Notes under the pieces: model-generated
Seen by the model: the letters and a program-made list of their open reading frames with translations, nothing else
Told to the model about the DNA's origin: nothing
The model's database searches: none
Position numbers and translations under genes: made by a program
Part shown: piece by piece, positions 1 to 6,128 of the stretch
How positions within the stretch are numbered: the stretch's first letter is position 1
Layout: each line of letters begins with the position of its first letter
Assembly: GCA_947448675.1 (NCBI GenBank)
Contig: CANFOR010000147.1
Location: forward strand, 1 to 7,142
DNA length: 7,142 nucleotides
Direction: 5' to 3'
Origin: Betaproteobacteria bacterium
GTDB lineage: Bacteria > Pseudomonadota > Gammaproteobacteria > Burkholderiales > Burkholderiaceae_C

Positions 1-200
1 CTGATGAGCACGTTCTGCGCTTGCGGCTCGCTGGCCTGCGCGTTTTCTTGCGGCAAGCGCACCGCCAGCGAGCTGTTGACCACCGGAATAGTGATGAGAA
101 AAATAATCAACAAGACCAGCATCACGTCTACCAAGGGCGTGGTGTTGATGGTGGACAGCAGGGGCTCGTCGGCGCTGTTGCTGGCAAACTCAATCGCCAT
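1..200 (-). CDS. exbD: ExbD/TolR-family biopolymer transport protein, N-terminal part (runs off the left edge)
   Basis: The minus strand encodes 66 residues starting MAIEFASNSADEPLL and cut by the window edge. ExbD/TolR proteins are single-pass inner-membrane subunits that work with ExbB/TolQ to convert the proton motive force into movement of TonB or TolA. The visible part has the expected order: a short polar N-terminus, then TPLVDVMLVLLIIFLI (about residues 21-36) as the one membrane helix, then a periplasmic stretch (VRLPQENAQ). Asp25 inside the helix is the family's essential proton-carrying aspartate. The ATG lies inside the end of exbB (11-nt overlap), so translation is probably coupled. 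The C-terminal periplasmic domain is outside the window, so ExbD versus TolR cannot be settled; the neighbouring ExbB favours ExbD. Confidence 0.9.
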   Translation of the reverse strand, partial: MAIEFASNSADEPLLSTINTTPLVDVMLVLLIIFLITIPVVNSSLAVRLPQENAQASEPQAQNVLI

Positions 201-1170
201 GGGCCGGGCTTTCTTTGTGCAAGGCTGCGGGCACAGTTTCGGCTGCAGCATTCTGCGTACCTGCGCTGGGGCTTTCGATGCGCGACTGCAGCACCGTGTG
301 CAGGCCCGAGCCAAACATTTTCACCGCGTCCATGGCCAGTTTGTTGCGCCGCACCAGCCAGTTGTAGCCCAGCACGGCGGGCACGGCCACGGCCAAGCCC
401 AGGGCCGTCATGATGAGCGCCTCGCCCACTGGCCCGGCGACTTTGTCGATCGAGGCTTGGCCGGAGGCACCGATCTTCACCAAGGCGTTATAGATGCCCC
501 AAACCGTGCCAAACAGGCCCACAAACGGCGCGGTCGAGCCCACGGTTGCCAACACGGCCAAACCGTCGTTGCTGCGACTGTGCACCAGGCTTACCGCGTC
601 TTGAATGCTTTGCGTCAACCAGGTGCTGCGGTCGACCTGGCGCAGCAAGCCGCTTTGGGCTTGGGTGGCGGCCAGTGCAGCGTCGGCCACGGCGCGAAAC
701 GGGCTCTGCGCATGCAAGCCCAGGCAAGCTTTGCGCACGCTGCTGGCCTGCCAAAACGGGGTCTGCGCAGCCCGCGCATAGGCTTTAAAACGCCATTGCT
801 CCAGCAGCTTGGCGATCAACACATACCAGGTGTAGAGCGACATGATCAGCAGCAAGAGCAGAGTGATCTTGGCCACCGCGTCGCCTTGCTGCCACAGGGC
901 TTGCAGGCCATAGGGGTTGTCGAGAAAACCAGCGCCTTGCAGCTTGGTTGCAGGCACATTGGCCAGGGTGGGCGCTTGGATCAAGGCCGTGCCACTGGGC
1001 GGTGCCGCTGCCGCGCTAGGAGTCGCGTAAGTAGCCGCATTTGTAGCCGCATTTTTGGCCGCAGTGGTACTTTGCGCATTGGCCTGTGCGCACAGCAGCG
1101 CTGCAGCCAGCGCCAGGGCTAGAAAAATTCGCGGCATCGGGGTGGGTAGCGGGGTTGGTGTCCAAGGCAT
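190..1170 (-). CDS. exbB: ExbB-type MotA/TolQ/ExbB proton channel protein with signal peptide and long N-terminal linker
   Basis: This 326-residue protein is the channel-forming inner-membrane partner of ExbD and energises TonB-dependent uptake across the outer membrane. It has a hydrophobic signal-like segment at about residues 14-33 (ending AQANAQ), then a low-complexity Ala/Thr/Pro linker to about residue 75. The MotA/TolQ/ExbB domain follows, with helices near 102-120, 205-229 and 251-273. GLFGTVWGIYNAL (218-230, Thr222) and GEALIMTALGLAVAVPAV (249-266, Glu250, Thr255) match the conserved pore segments of ExbB, including the threonine and glutamate facing the ExbD aspartate. The start at 1170 is chosen because GAGGA lies 6 nt upstream; Met12 (1137) would sit closer to the signal peptide but has no ribosome site. 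E. coli ExbB is about 244 residues, so this is the longer signal-peptide type. It overlaps exbD by 11 nt and is divergent from the Nudix gene. Uptake substrate unknown. Confidence 0.92.
   Translation of the reverse strand: MPWTPTPLPTPMPRIFLALALAAALLCAQANAQSTTAAKNAATNAATYATPSAAAAPPSGTALIQAPTLANVPATKLQGAGFLDNPYGLQALWQQGDAVAKITLLLLLIMSLYTWYVLIAKLLEQWRFKAYARAAQTPFWQASSVRKACLGLHAQSPFRAVADAALAATQAQSGLLRQVDRSTWLTQSIQDAVSLVHSRSNDGLAVLATVGSTAPFVGLFGTVWGIYNALVKIGASGQASIDKVAGPVGEALIMTALGLAVAVPAVLGYNWLVRRNKLAMDAVKMFGSGLHTVLQSRIESPSAGTQNAAAETVPAALHKESPAHGD
1031..1066. repeat. 12-bp tandem repeat in the exbB linker
   Basis: GTAGCCGCATTT occurs twice in perfect tandem (1031-1042 and 1043-1054), followed by a third, degenerate unit (1055-1066, 8 of 12 bases identical). 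Read on the coding strand it gives an Asn-Ala-Ala-Thr/Lys pattern with a four-residue period in the periplasmic linker of ExbB, just after the predicted signal peptide. The unit is a multiple of three, so copy number can change without breaking the frame. Confidence 0.75.
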
Positions 1171-1176
1171 TGCATG

Positions 1177-1181
1177 TCCTC
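1177..1181 (-). promoter_or_regulatory. Ribosome binding site of exbB
   Basis: On the minus strand GAGGA is followed by six bases and then ATG at 1170. It decides between this start and the internal Met at 1137, which has only CACCAACCCCGCTACCCACC-like sequence upstream and no purine-rich motif. Confidence 0.6.
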
Positions 1182-1259
1182 ACAAGAGGCCCAACTGTAG
1201 GGGATTTTGCGCGCCGTCTTGGGCGTATGTTGGGCGCATCCTGGGCGCTTGCTCCGATA

Positions 1260-1778
1260 ATGCGTTCTATGCACACCCGATGGAAACCCAGTGTCACCGT
1301 AGCGGCCATCATCAGCCGTGGCAGCGGCGCGCAGATGGAATTTTTGCTCGTTGAAGAAGAAACTCCCGAGGGCATTCGCCTAAACAACCCGGCGGGCCAC
1401 TTGGAGCCGGGCGAGTCGCCCGTGCAGGGCTGCGCCCGCGAGGTGCTGGAAGAAACCGCCCAGGCCTTCACGCCGCAAGCCTTGGTGGGCGTTTACCTGT
1501 CGCGCTTTGTGCGCCCTGCCACAGGCGATGCGCCGCGCGAAGACATCAGCTACCTGCGCTTGGCTTTTTGCGGCACGTTGGGCGAGCGCATGGCTGGCCG
1601 CGTACTTGACGCAGGCATTTTGCGCACCCTGTGGCTGGGCCCCGAGGCGATTCGCGCCAGCAGCGCGCGCCACCGTAGCCCGCTGCTGCTGCGCTGCATG
1701 GAAGACTATCTGGCAGGCCAGCGCTTCCCCTTGGAGCTGGTTGCGACCGACGCCAGCGTCTACGCGCAAGCGCTATGA
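1260..1778 (+). CDS. nudJ: NudJ-like Nudix hydrolase
   Basis: This 172-residue protein belongs to the Nudix superfamily, which cleaves nucleoside diphosphates linked to another group using Mg2+. It resembles E. coli NudJ (a phosphatase on thiamine-pyrimidine pyrophosphate and nucleoside tri/diphosphates) throughout: WKPSVTVAAII near the start, LLVEEET, NNPAGHLEPGES, and near the C-terminus RSPLLLRCMEDY and GQRFPLEL, matching the family's RSPLV..RCY..GQRYPLE. The Nudix box spans residues 46-68 (G46, E52, R60, E61, E64, E65). All metal-binding glutamates are present, but the usual final Gly is Ala67 and the following hydrophobic residue is Gln68. The start is uncertain: ATG at 1260 and ATG at 1269 (giving MHTRWKP) are both plausible and neither has a clear ribosome site; 1269 fits family length slightly better. 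In E. coli nudJ adjoins mnmA; here proA follows after 127 nt. Exact substrate not shown. Confidence 0.88.
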   Translation: MRSMHTRWKPSVTVAAIISRGSGAQMEFLLVEEETPEGIRLNNPAGHLEPGESPVQGCAREVLEETAQAFTPQALVGVYLSRFVRPATGDAPREDISYLRLAFCGTLGERMAGRVLDAGILRTLWLGPEAIRASSARHRSPLLLRCMEDYLAGQRFPLELVATDASVYAQAL

Positions 1779-1800
1779 GCGCGCCCATGGTGCTAGGTAC

Positions 1801-1849
1801 GCTATTAATTTTGTAGCTACCTACGCAATATTGGCGGGCGCTGCAGGCC
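1801..1849. repeat. Dispersed GCTA-N9-TAGC repeat, extended copy A (between nudJ and proA)
   Basis: GCTATTAATTTTGTAGC is an inverted repeat (GCTA/TAGC, nine-base A/T-rich loop), followed by CTACGCA, GCG and CAGGC blocks. The same blocks in the same order and nearly the same spacing occur at 4607-4656 (copy D): the distance from TAGC to CTACGCA is 7 nt in both. The copy lies 23 nt after the nudJ stop and 57 nt before proA. I recall sequences of this kind as frequent in Comamonadaceae genomes; function unknown. The arms are short and A/T-containing, so it is not a canonical rho-independent terminator. Confidence 0.6.
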
Positions 1850-1905
1850 GATTGGCTATGTGAGAAAATTTGCCTTCAACCTCTTCCAATATACGCTCAC
1901 CATTT

Positions 1906-3198
1906 ATGAACGCGCTCAACGTCGCCGAATACATCCAAACCCTGGGCCTGCAAGCAAAAACGGCTGCGACGCTTATGGCGCGGGCGTCTACAGCTACTAA
2001 AAATATAGCGCTGCGCAGCTTGGCCACGCTTTTGCGCGAGAACCTTGCGCAGCTGGCCAGCGAGAACGCCAAAGACTTGGCGCGGGCCCAAGCGGCGGGT
2101 TTGTCGGCACCCATGCAAGACCGGCTCAAGCTCACGCCGCAGGTGATTGAGACGGTCGCCTTGGGCTGCGAACAGCTCGCCGCCATGCCCGATGTGATCG
2201 GCGAGATCATCGGCATGAAGCAGCAGCCCAGCGGCATCCGCGTGGGGCAAATGCGTGTACCCATCGGCGTGTTTGGCATGATTTACGAAAGCCGCCCGAA
2301 TGTGACGATCGAAGCGGCCAGCCTGTCCATCAAGAGCGGCAACGCCTGCATTTTGCGCGGTGGCTCCGAGGCCATTGACTCCAACCGCGCCTTGGCCGCG
2401 CTGGTGCAGCGCGCCCTGCTGCAAAGCGGTTTGCCCAGTGAAGCGGTGCAGCTGGTGCAGACCACCGACCGCGAGGCCGTGGGCCAGCTCATCAGCATGC
2501 CGCAGTACGTAGACGTGGTCATTCCGCGCGGCGGCAAGGGCTTGATCGAGCGCATCAGCCGCGAGGCCAAAGTGCCCGTTATCAAGCACCTCGACGGCAA
2601 CTGCCATGTGTATGTGGATGCGCCCTGCGACGTGGCCATGGCCGTGCGCATTGCCGACAACGGAAAGACGCAAAAATACAGCCCTTGCAACGCGGTCGAG
2701 AGCCTGCTGGTGGCCGAGCCTGTGGCTGCCGAGTTTTTACCTTTGATCGGTAAAATTTACGCCGACAAAGGCGTGGAAATGCGTTGCGATGCGGCTGCAG
2801 AGCGCGTCTTGCTTGCGTGCGCAGCTATTAAAAATGTAGCTACCATCGTGCCCGCCACAGAACAAGATTGGTTTGAAGAATACCTCGCACCCATCATCAG
2901 CATCAAGGTGGTGGCGGGCCTAGACGAAGCCATTGCACACATCAACCACTACTCTTCGCACCACACCGACGCCATCATCAGCACCCACCACCTGCACGCC
3001 CAGCGCTTCTTGCGCGAGGTCGATTCGGCCAGCGTGATGGTCAACGCCAGCCCGCGCTTTGCCGACGGTTTTGAGTTTGGCTTGGGCGCTGAAATTGGCA
3101 TCAGCACCGACAAGTTCCACGCCCGTGGGCCGGTGGGCATCGAGGGCCTGACCTCGCTCAAATACGTGGTGCTGGGCCAAGGCGAAGTGCGCACGTGA
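1906..3198 (+). CDS. proA: Gamma-glutamyl phosphate reductase (glutamate-5-semialdehyde dehydrogenase)
   Basis: ProA reduces gamma-glutamyl phosphate to glutamate-5-semialdehyde with NADPH, the second step of proline synthesis, in the cytoplasm. The 430-residue product is near the usual length (E. coli 417). It shows VPIGVFGMIYESRPNVT (118-134), the glycine-rich LRGGSEAI, the IPRGGKGLIE segment (206-215), and the active-site cysteine at 261 in YSPCNAVESLLV. The ProA signature spans about 335-357 (AIAHINHYSSHHTDAI), and FGLGAEIGISTDKFHARGP (391-409) follows near the C-terminus. ATG at 1906 is chosen because the product then begins like family members; an in-frame TTG at 1870 would add 12 residues with no homology. 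No clear ribosome site is visible. Two copies of the dispersed GCTA-N9-TAGC repeat lie in frame in this gene: residues 30-35 and 307-312. The stop overlaps the next gene by 4 nt, suggesting co-transcription with the exporter. Confidence 0.96.
   Translation: MNALNVAEYIQTLGLQAKTAATLMARASTATKNIALRSLATLLRENLAQLASENAKDLARAQAAGLSAPMQDRLKLTPQVIETVALGCEQLAAMPDVIGEIIGMKQQPSGIRVGQMRVPIGVFGMIYESRPNVTIEAASLSIKSGNACILRGGSEAIDSNRALAALVQRALLQSGLPSEAVQLVQTTDREAVGQLISMPQYVDVVIPRGGKGLIERISREAKVPVIKHLDGNCHVYVDAPCDVAMAVRIADNGKTQKYSPCNAVESLLVAEPVAAEFLPLIGKIYADKGVEMRCDAAAERVLLACAAIKNVATIVPATEQDWFEEYLAPIISIKVVAGLDEAIAHINHYSSHHTDAIISTHHLHAQRFLREVDSASVMVNASPRFADGFEFGLGAEIGISTDKFHARGPVGIEGLTSLKYVVLGQGEVRT
1993..2009. 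repeat. GCTA-N9-TAGC repeat, core copy B, in frame inside proA
   Basis: GCTACTAAAAATATAGC has the GCTA/TAGC arms nine bases apart, like the other three copies, but lacks the extended CTACGCA part. It encodes Ala-Thr-Lys-Asn-Ile-Ala (proA residues 30-35). Family members also often carry a Lys-Asn here, so chance or protein constraint could explain part of the match. Confidence 0.4.
2824..2840. repeat. GCTA-N9-TAGC repeat, core copy C, in frame inside proA
   Basis: GCTATTAAAAATGTAGC has perfect five-base arms if flanking bases are counted (AGCTA at 2823, TAGCT ending 2841). It encodes Ala-Ile-Lys-Asn-Val-Ala (proA residues 307-312), nearly the peptide made by copy B in the same reading frame. 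It stands out as A-rich within a G+C-rich gene. It sits in the variable loop before VPATEQDW, where sequence is poorly conserved in ProA. Confidence 0.55.
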
Positions 3199-4613
3199 GC
3201 GACCCCAGCGGCAGCAGTTTGGCGGCTCTGCAAGAGCGCTTTGGCCCACGCCACCGCTGGCTGTTTTTGTTCAGCGTGATGGTGGGCACCATGGCGGCCA
3301 TCATGTCGTCCACCATCATCAATGTCGGCGTGCCCGACATGAGCCACCACTTTGGCCTGGGCCAAGAGCGCGCGCAGTGGGTGGGCTCGGGCTTTATGGT
3401 GGCCATGACGATCTCGATGCTCACCACGCCCTGGTTACTGGGCCGCTTTGGCTATCGCCGCACCTACATGTCGTGCATGTGGCTGCTGCTCTTGGGCGGC
3501 TTGTTGGGCGGTCTGGCCAACCAGTACCCGCTGGTGCTGGCCATGCGCGTGTTGGAGGGCCTGGCGGCAGGCGTGGTGCAGCCCATACCCGTGGTCATCA
3601 TCATGCGGGCCTTTGCACCGGAAGAGCAGGGCCGCGCCAGCGGTTGGTTTGGCATGGGCGTGGTGTTGGCCCCGGCGATTGGCCCGAGCATTGGCGGCGT
3701 GCTGGTGGACTGGTTTGGTTGGCGCTCGGTGTTCTTCATGGTGATTCCGTTTTGCTTGTGCGCGTTGGCCATGGCGGCGCGCTATTTGCCCACCACCGCG
3801 CCGGGCGGCGTGCAGGCCGGGCAGGGCTCAGCACTGGACTGGCGTGGCCTGCTGTTGGCCAGTGCGGGCACCCTGTGTTTGCTCAATGGTTTGGTGAGTT
3901 TGCACGGTGGGCAGCACCTGCAAAGCGGCCTGTTGCTGCTGGTGTTTGCGCTGTGCTTTGCCGTGTTTTTGTGGTGGGAGCGGCGTTGTGTCGCGCCCTT
4001 GATGGACTTGCGCTTGTTTGGTTTTCGACCCTTTGCCATGGGCAGCATCGTGGCCTTTATTTACGGCGCGGCGCTGTTTGGTTCGACCTATTTGCTGCCG
4101 GTGTTTATGCAAATTGGGTTGGCGCTCTCGGCCTCGTATGTGGGCTCGACTTTGTTGCCCGCCGGTATTGCTTTGGCGGTGACCATTCCACTGGTGGCAC
4201 GCCTAACCAATCGCGCGCCGACCAATCTGCTGGTGGGCGCTGGCCTGGCCATGCTGGCGGCGTCTTTCGCGTTGATGATGCTGGTGGGCACTGGCACGGC
4301 GCTGTGGTTCTTGGTCGGCGTCACGATTTTGGGCCGTATTGGCCTGGGCTTTATTTTGCCCTCGCTCAACGTGGGTTCGATCCGCGGGCTGGAGCCCGCC
4401 TTGATCGCCCAGGCGTCGAGTAGCATCAATTTTTTGCGCATGCTGGGCGGCTCGGTGGGCGTGAGTTTGTGCGGCATTTTTTTGGAGTGGCGCTTAAGCG
4501 TGTATACGCCGACGGGCCAAAGCCACAGCGCCTTTGCGCAAACCTTTGCACTGTTAGCGCTGCTGTGCGCGCTGGCGATGGTTCCAGCGCGTTTGCTGCG
4601 CGCAAAGCTATAA
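3195..4613 (+). CDS. DHA2-type MFS multidrug exporter (EmrB/QacA-like)
   Basis: The 472-residue protein is strongly hydrophobic and has about 14 possible membrane segments, as in the drug:H+ antiporter-2 family of the major facilitator superfamily in the inner membrane. The loop between helices 2 and 3 has GRFGYRRT (83-90), a form of MFS motif A. GMGVVLAPAIGPSIGGV (153-169) followed by DWFGWRSVFF is the antiporter motif C that marks exporters. The first helix has SSTIINVGVPDM (38-49), where many DHA2 members have an Asp before the TIVNVALP motif; here that position is Ser. The start is GTG at 3195, inside the proA stop (GTGA), so translation is probably coupled to proA; the N-terminal soluble stretch before helix 1 is of normal length. 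No membrane-fusion (EmrA) or outer-membrane partner gene is adjacent. The stop codon falls within repeat copy D. Substrate cannot be deduced. Confidence 0.9.
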   Translation: MSDPSGSSLAALQERFGPRHRWLFLFSVMVGTMAAIMSSTIINVGVPDMSHHFGLGQERAQWVGSGFMVAMTISMLTTPWLLGRFGYRRTYMSCMWLLLLGGLLGGLANQYPLVLAMRVLEGLAAGVVQPIPVVIIMRAFAPEEQGRASGWFGMGVVLAPAIGPSIGGVLVDWFGWRSVFFMVIPFCLCALAMAARYLPTTAPGGVQAGQGSALDWRGLLLASAGTLCLLNGLVSLHGGQHLQSGLLLLVFALCFAVFLWWERRCVAPLMDLRLFGFRPFAMGSIVAFIYGAALFGSTYLLPVFMQIGLALSASYVGSTLLPAGIALAVTIPLVARLTNRAPTNLLVGAGLAMLAASFALMMLVGTGTALWFLVGVTILGRIGLGFILPSLNVGSIRGLEPALIAQASSSINFLRMLGGSVGVSLCGIFLEWRLSVYTPTGQSHSAFAQTFALLALLCALAMVPARLLRAKL

Positions 4614-4656
4614 AATCAATAGCTGTCTACGCACTGTTTACAAGCGTTTCCAGGCT
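4607..4656. repeat. Dispersed repeat, extended copy D, spanning the convergent MFS/gshB ends
   Basis: AGCTAT-AAAATCA-ATAGCT (4606-4624) is a perfect six-base inverted repeat, the best hairpin of the four copies. It is followed by CTACGCA (4627-4633), AGCG and CAGGC (4651-4655) in the same order as copy A. The left arm contributes the TAA stop of the MFS gene (4611-4613), and the CTA of CTACGCA is the TAG stop of gshB on the other strand. The element therefore covers the 13-nt gap and about the last nine codons of gshB. No G+C-rich terminator is visible between these genes; whether this weak A/T hairpin acts as one is inference. Confidence 0.6.
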
Positions 4657-5619
4657 TTCTAAGAAAGTGGCGGCAACGTCAAAACCGGTTTGCTGGGTGA
4701 TTTCTTGAAAGCAAGTCGGGCTGGTGACGTTGATCTCGGTCAGGTTCTCGCCGATCACGTCCAGGCCTACCAGCAGCAGGCCGCGTGCTGCCAGCGTGGG
4801 GCCCAAAGCTTCGGCAATTTCACGGTCCCGCGCCGTGAGCGGCTGCGCCACGCCTTTGCCGCCAGCGGCCAGGTTGCCGCGCACCTCGCCGCCCTGGGGA
4901 ATGCGCGCCAGGCTGTAGGGCACGGGCTTGCCGCCAATCACCAGCACGCGCTTGTCGCCCTGGGCTATGGCGGGCAAAAACTTTTGCACCATCACGGTTT
5001 GTGCGCCGTCTTGATTCAAGGTTTCAGTGATGGCACCGAGGTTCAGTCCGTCGTCTTTCACGCGGAAGATGCCGGTGCCGCCCATGCCGTCGAGCGGCTT
5101 TAAGATGATGTCGCGGTGCTCGGCGTGAAACTCGCGCACCGCCTGCGCGCTGCGGGTGACGATGGTGGGCGCAATCAATTGCGGGAACTCCATGATCGCC
5201 AGCTTCTCGGGGTGGTCGCGCAGGGCACGCGGTTTGTTGAACACTTTGGCCCCTTCGCGCTCGGCTTGTTCGAGCAAATGCATGGCGTAGAAATACTCGG
5301 AGTCAAAGGGCGGGTCTTTGCGCATTACCACGGCGTCGAAGTCTTTCAGCGCTGTAAGGCGGGTGGACTGCAGGGCAAACCAGGGCGCATCGGCCGCGGC
5401 TTTGGCCTGCGTGCCAAGCTGCGCTTGGGCATCCGTGGCCGTTAGCGCAATGGCTTGCACGCGCGCTTGCACGCTGCCGCCACGCTGCCAGCGGATGTCG
5501 GCGCACTCGCAGGCGTGCACTTGGTGGCCACGGCGTTGCGCCTCGCGCATCATGGCAAAGCTGGTGTCTTTGTAGATTTTGAAGGAAGCCAGTGGGTCGG
5601 CAACGAAGAGGATGTTCAT
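4627..5619 (-). CDS. gshB: Glutathione synthetase
   Basis: GshB joins gamma-glutamylcysteine and glycine with ATP to make glutathione in the cytoplasm. The 330-residue product matches the bacterial ATP-grasp family: N-terminal MNILFVADPLASFKIYKDTS, MRKDPPFDSEY (99-109), the NKPRALRDHPEKL segment (128-140), the ATP-binding KPLDGMGGTGIF (174-185), GDKRVLVI (221-228), the substrate loop RIPQGGEVRGNLAAGG (239-254), and the metal-binding GLDVIGENLTEINVTSPT (285-302). E. coli GshB has 316 residues, so length is normal. The ATG at 5619 gives the standard N-terminus, although no ribosome site is clear. The final residues (LETLVNSA) lie within repeat copy D. In many Burkholderiales gshA is directly upstream; here the upstream side is a non-coding stretch and a surface-protein gene, so gshA must be elsewhere. 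Confidence 0.97.
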   Translation of the reverse strand: MNILFVADPLASFKIYKDTSFAMMREAQRRGHQVHACECADIRWQRGGSVQARVQAIALTATDAQAQLGTQAKAAADAPWFALQSTRLTALKDFDAVVMRKDPPFDSEYFYAMHLLEQAEREGAKVFNKPRALRDHPEKLAIMEFPQLIAPTIVTRSAQAVREFHAEHRDIILKPLDGMGGTGIFRVKDDGLNLGAITETLNQDGAQTVMVQKFLPAIAQGDKRVLVIGGKPVPYSLARIPQGGEVRGNLAAGGKGVAQPLTARDREIAEALGPTLAARGLLLVGLDVIGENLTEINVTSPTCFQEITQQTGFDVAATFLESLETLVNSA

Positions 5620-6128
5620 GGGTGGAGTCTATACGGCAGGGCAATGGGCTGCGCTTACGGCACTGTTTTCCAGGTCGCACGTGTGCTGTGTCGCGGATGA
5701 GACATTTATTCAGCGGCAATTGCATTCCGTTTAAGCAGGTTGTTCAAAGCGCTTAGTGAAGACTTTAGTTCTATGTATACTTGGAAGATCTGGCGTCCAA
5801 TTTTTTTGGGGCAAGGTGTATTTGGGCGGCGATCTTTGCGTGTGCAAGGTAAAAGGCATTTTAAAAAACATAGCAAGATCAAGTGCTTGCGCTTAAAATT
5901 GAATGCTAGTTATTGGTTTGCGGCTATGCCATTTGGGTTCGTGCCATTTTGCACGGAAATGCTGTTTGGGTGAGTGGGTTGGGGTTGTGCAGGGTTAAAA
6001 CTTTGTTATTCAAGTTTAGACTTCGCAACTTGGCTCATATATTTTTGGGGATTTGGTTGTTATCTTTTCGGCTCTTGGGCTTTATATATTTGCAACTTCG
6101 CAAGCGTTTTCATGCGTTGGCTTCTGCC
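5620..6128. other. Intergenic region without a convincing gene
   Basis: About 500 nt between the divergent gshB and surface-protein genes. It is clearly richer in A+T than the flanking genes, especially 5700-6095, with runs such as TTTTTTTGGGG and TTATATATT. Short open frames here begin with TTG or overlap the next gene and give peptides with no recognisable features. It should hold the promoters of both flanking genes. The region differs in composition from both neighbours, which could mean it arrived with the surface-protein gene or decayed from a lost gene. Confidence 0.6.
6015..6043 (+). promoter_or_regulatory. Candidate sigma-70 promoter for the surface-protein gene
   Basis: TTTAGA (6015-6020, four of six matches to TTGACA) and TATATT (6038-6043, five of six to TATAAT) are separated by 17 nt in A/T-rich DNA. 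Transcription would start near 6050, giving a leader of 40-80 nt depending on the true start codon. Such matches occur by chance in A/T-rich DNA, so this is tentative. Confidence 0.3.

Noticed and set aside
4..1122. Long plus-strand open frame opposite exbB/exbD (372 codons)
   Set aside because: It is the antisense image of the clear ExbB gene; its product is Gln/His/Arg-rich with no domain, typical of G+C-rich shadow frames.
1230..1262. Promoter for the Nudix gene with GATAAT at 1256-1261
   Set aside because: The hexamer overlaps the candidate start codon and there is no good -35 element at the proper distance.
1897..2673. 258-codon minus-strand frame opposite proA
   Set aside because: Antisense shadow of a well-recognised enzyme; His/Gln/Arg-rich with no motif.
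3377..4423. 348-codon plus-strand frame inside the MFS gene
   Set aside because: It overlaps the membrane protein in another frame and gives a Gly/Arg/Trp-rich product with no recognisable domain.
5620..5645. TATAGA on the minus strand just upstream of gshB as a -10 box
   Set aside because: It ends only 8 nt before the ATG and lacks a -35 match at 16-18 nt; it would require a leaderless transcript.
5740..5973. Possible small gene of 77 residues in the intergenic region
   Set aside because: It starts with TTG, has no ribosome site and no recognisable feature; an internal ATG at 5773 is no better supported.
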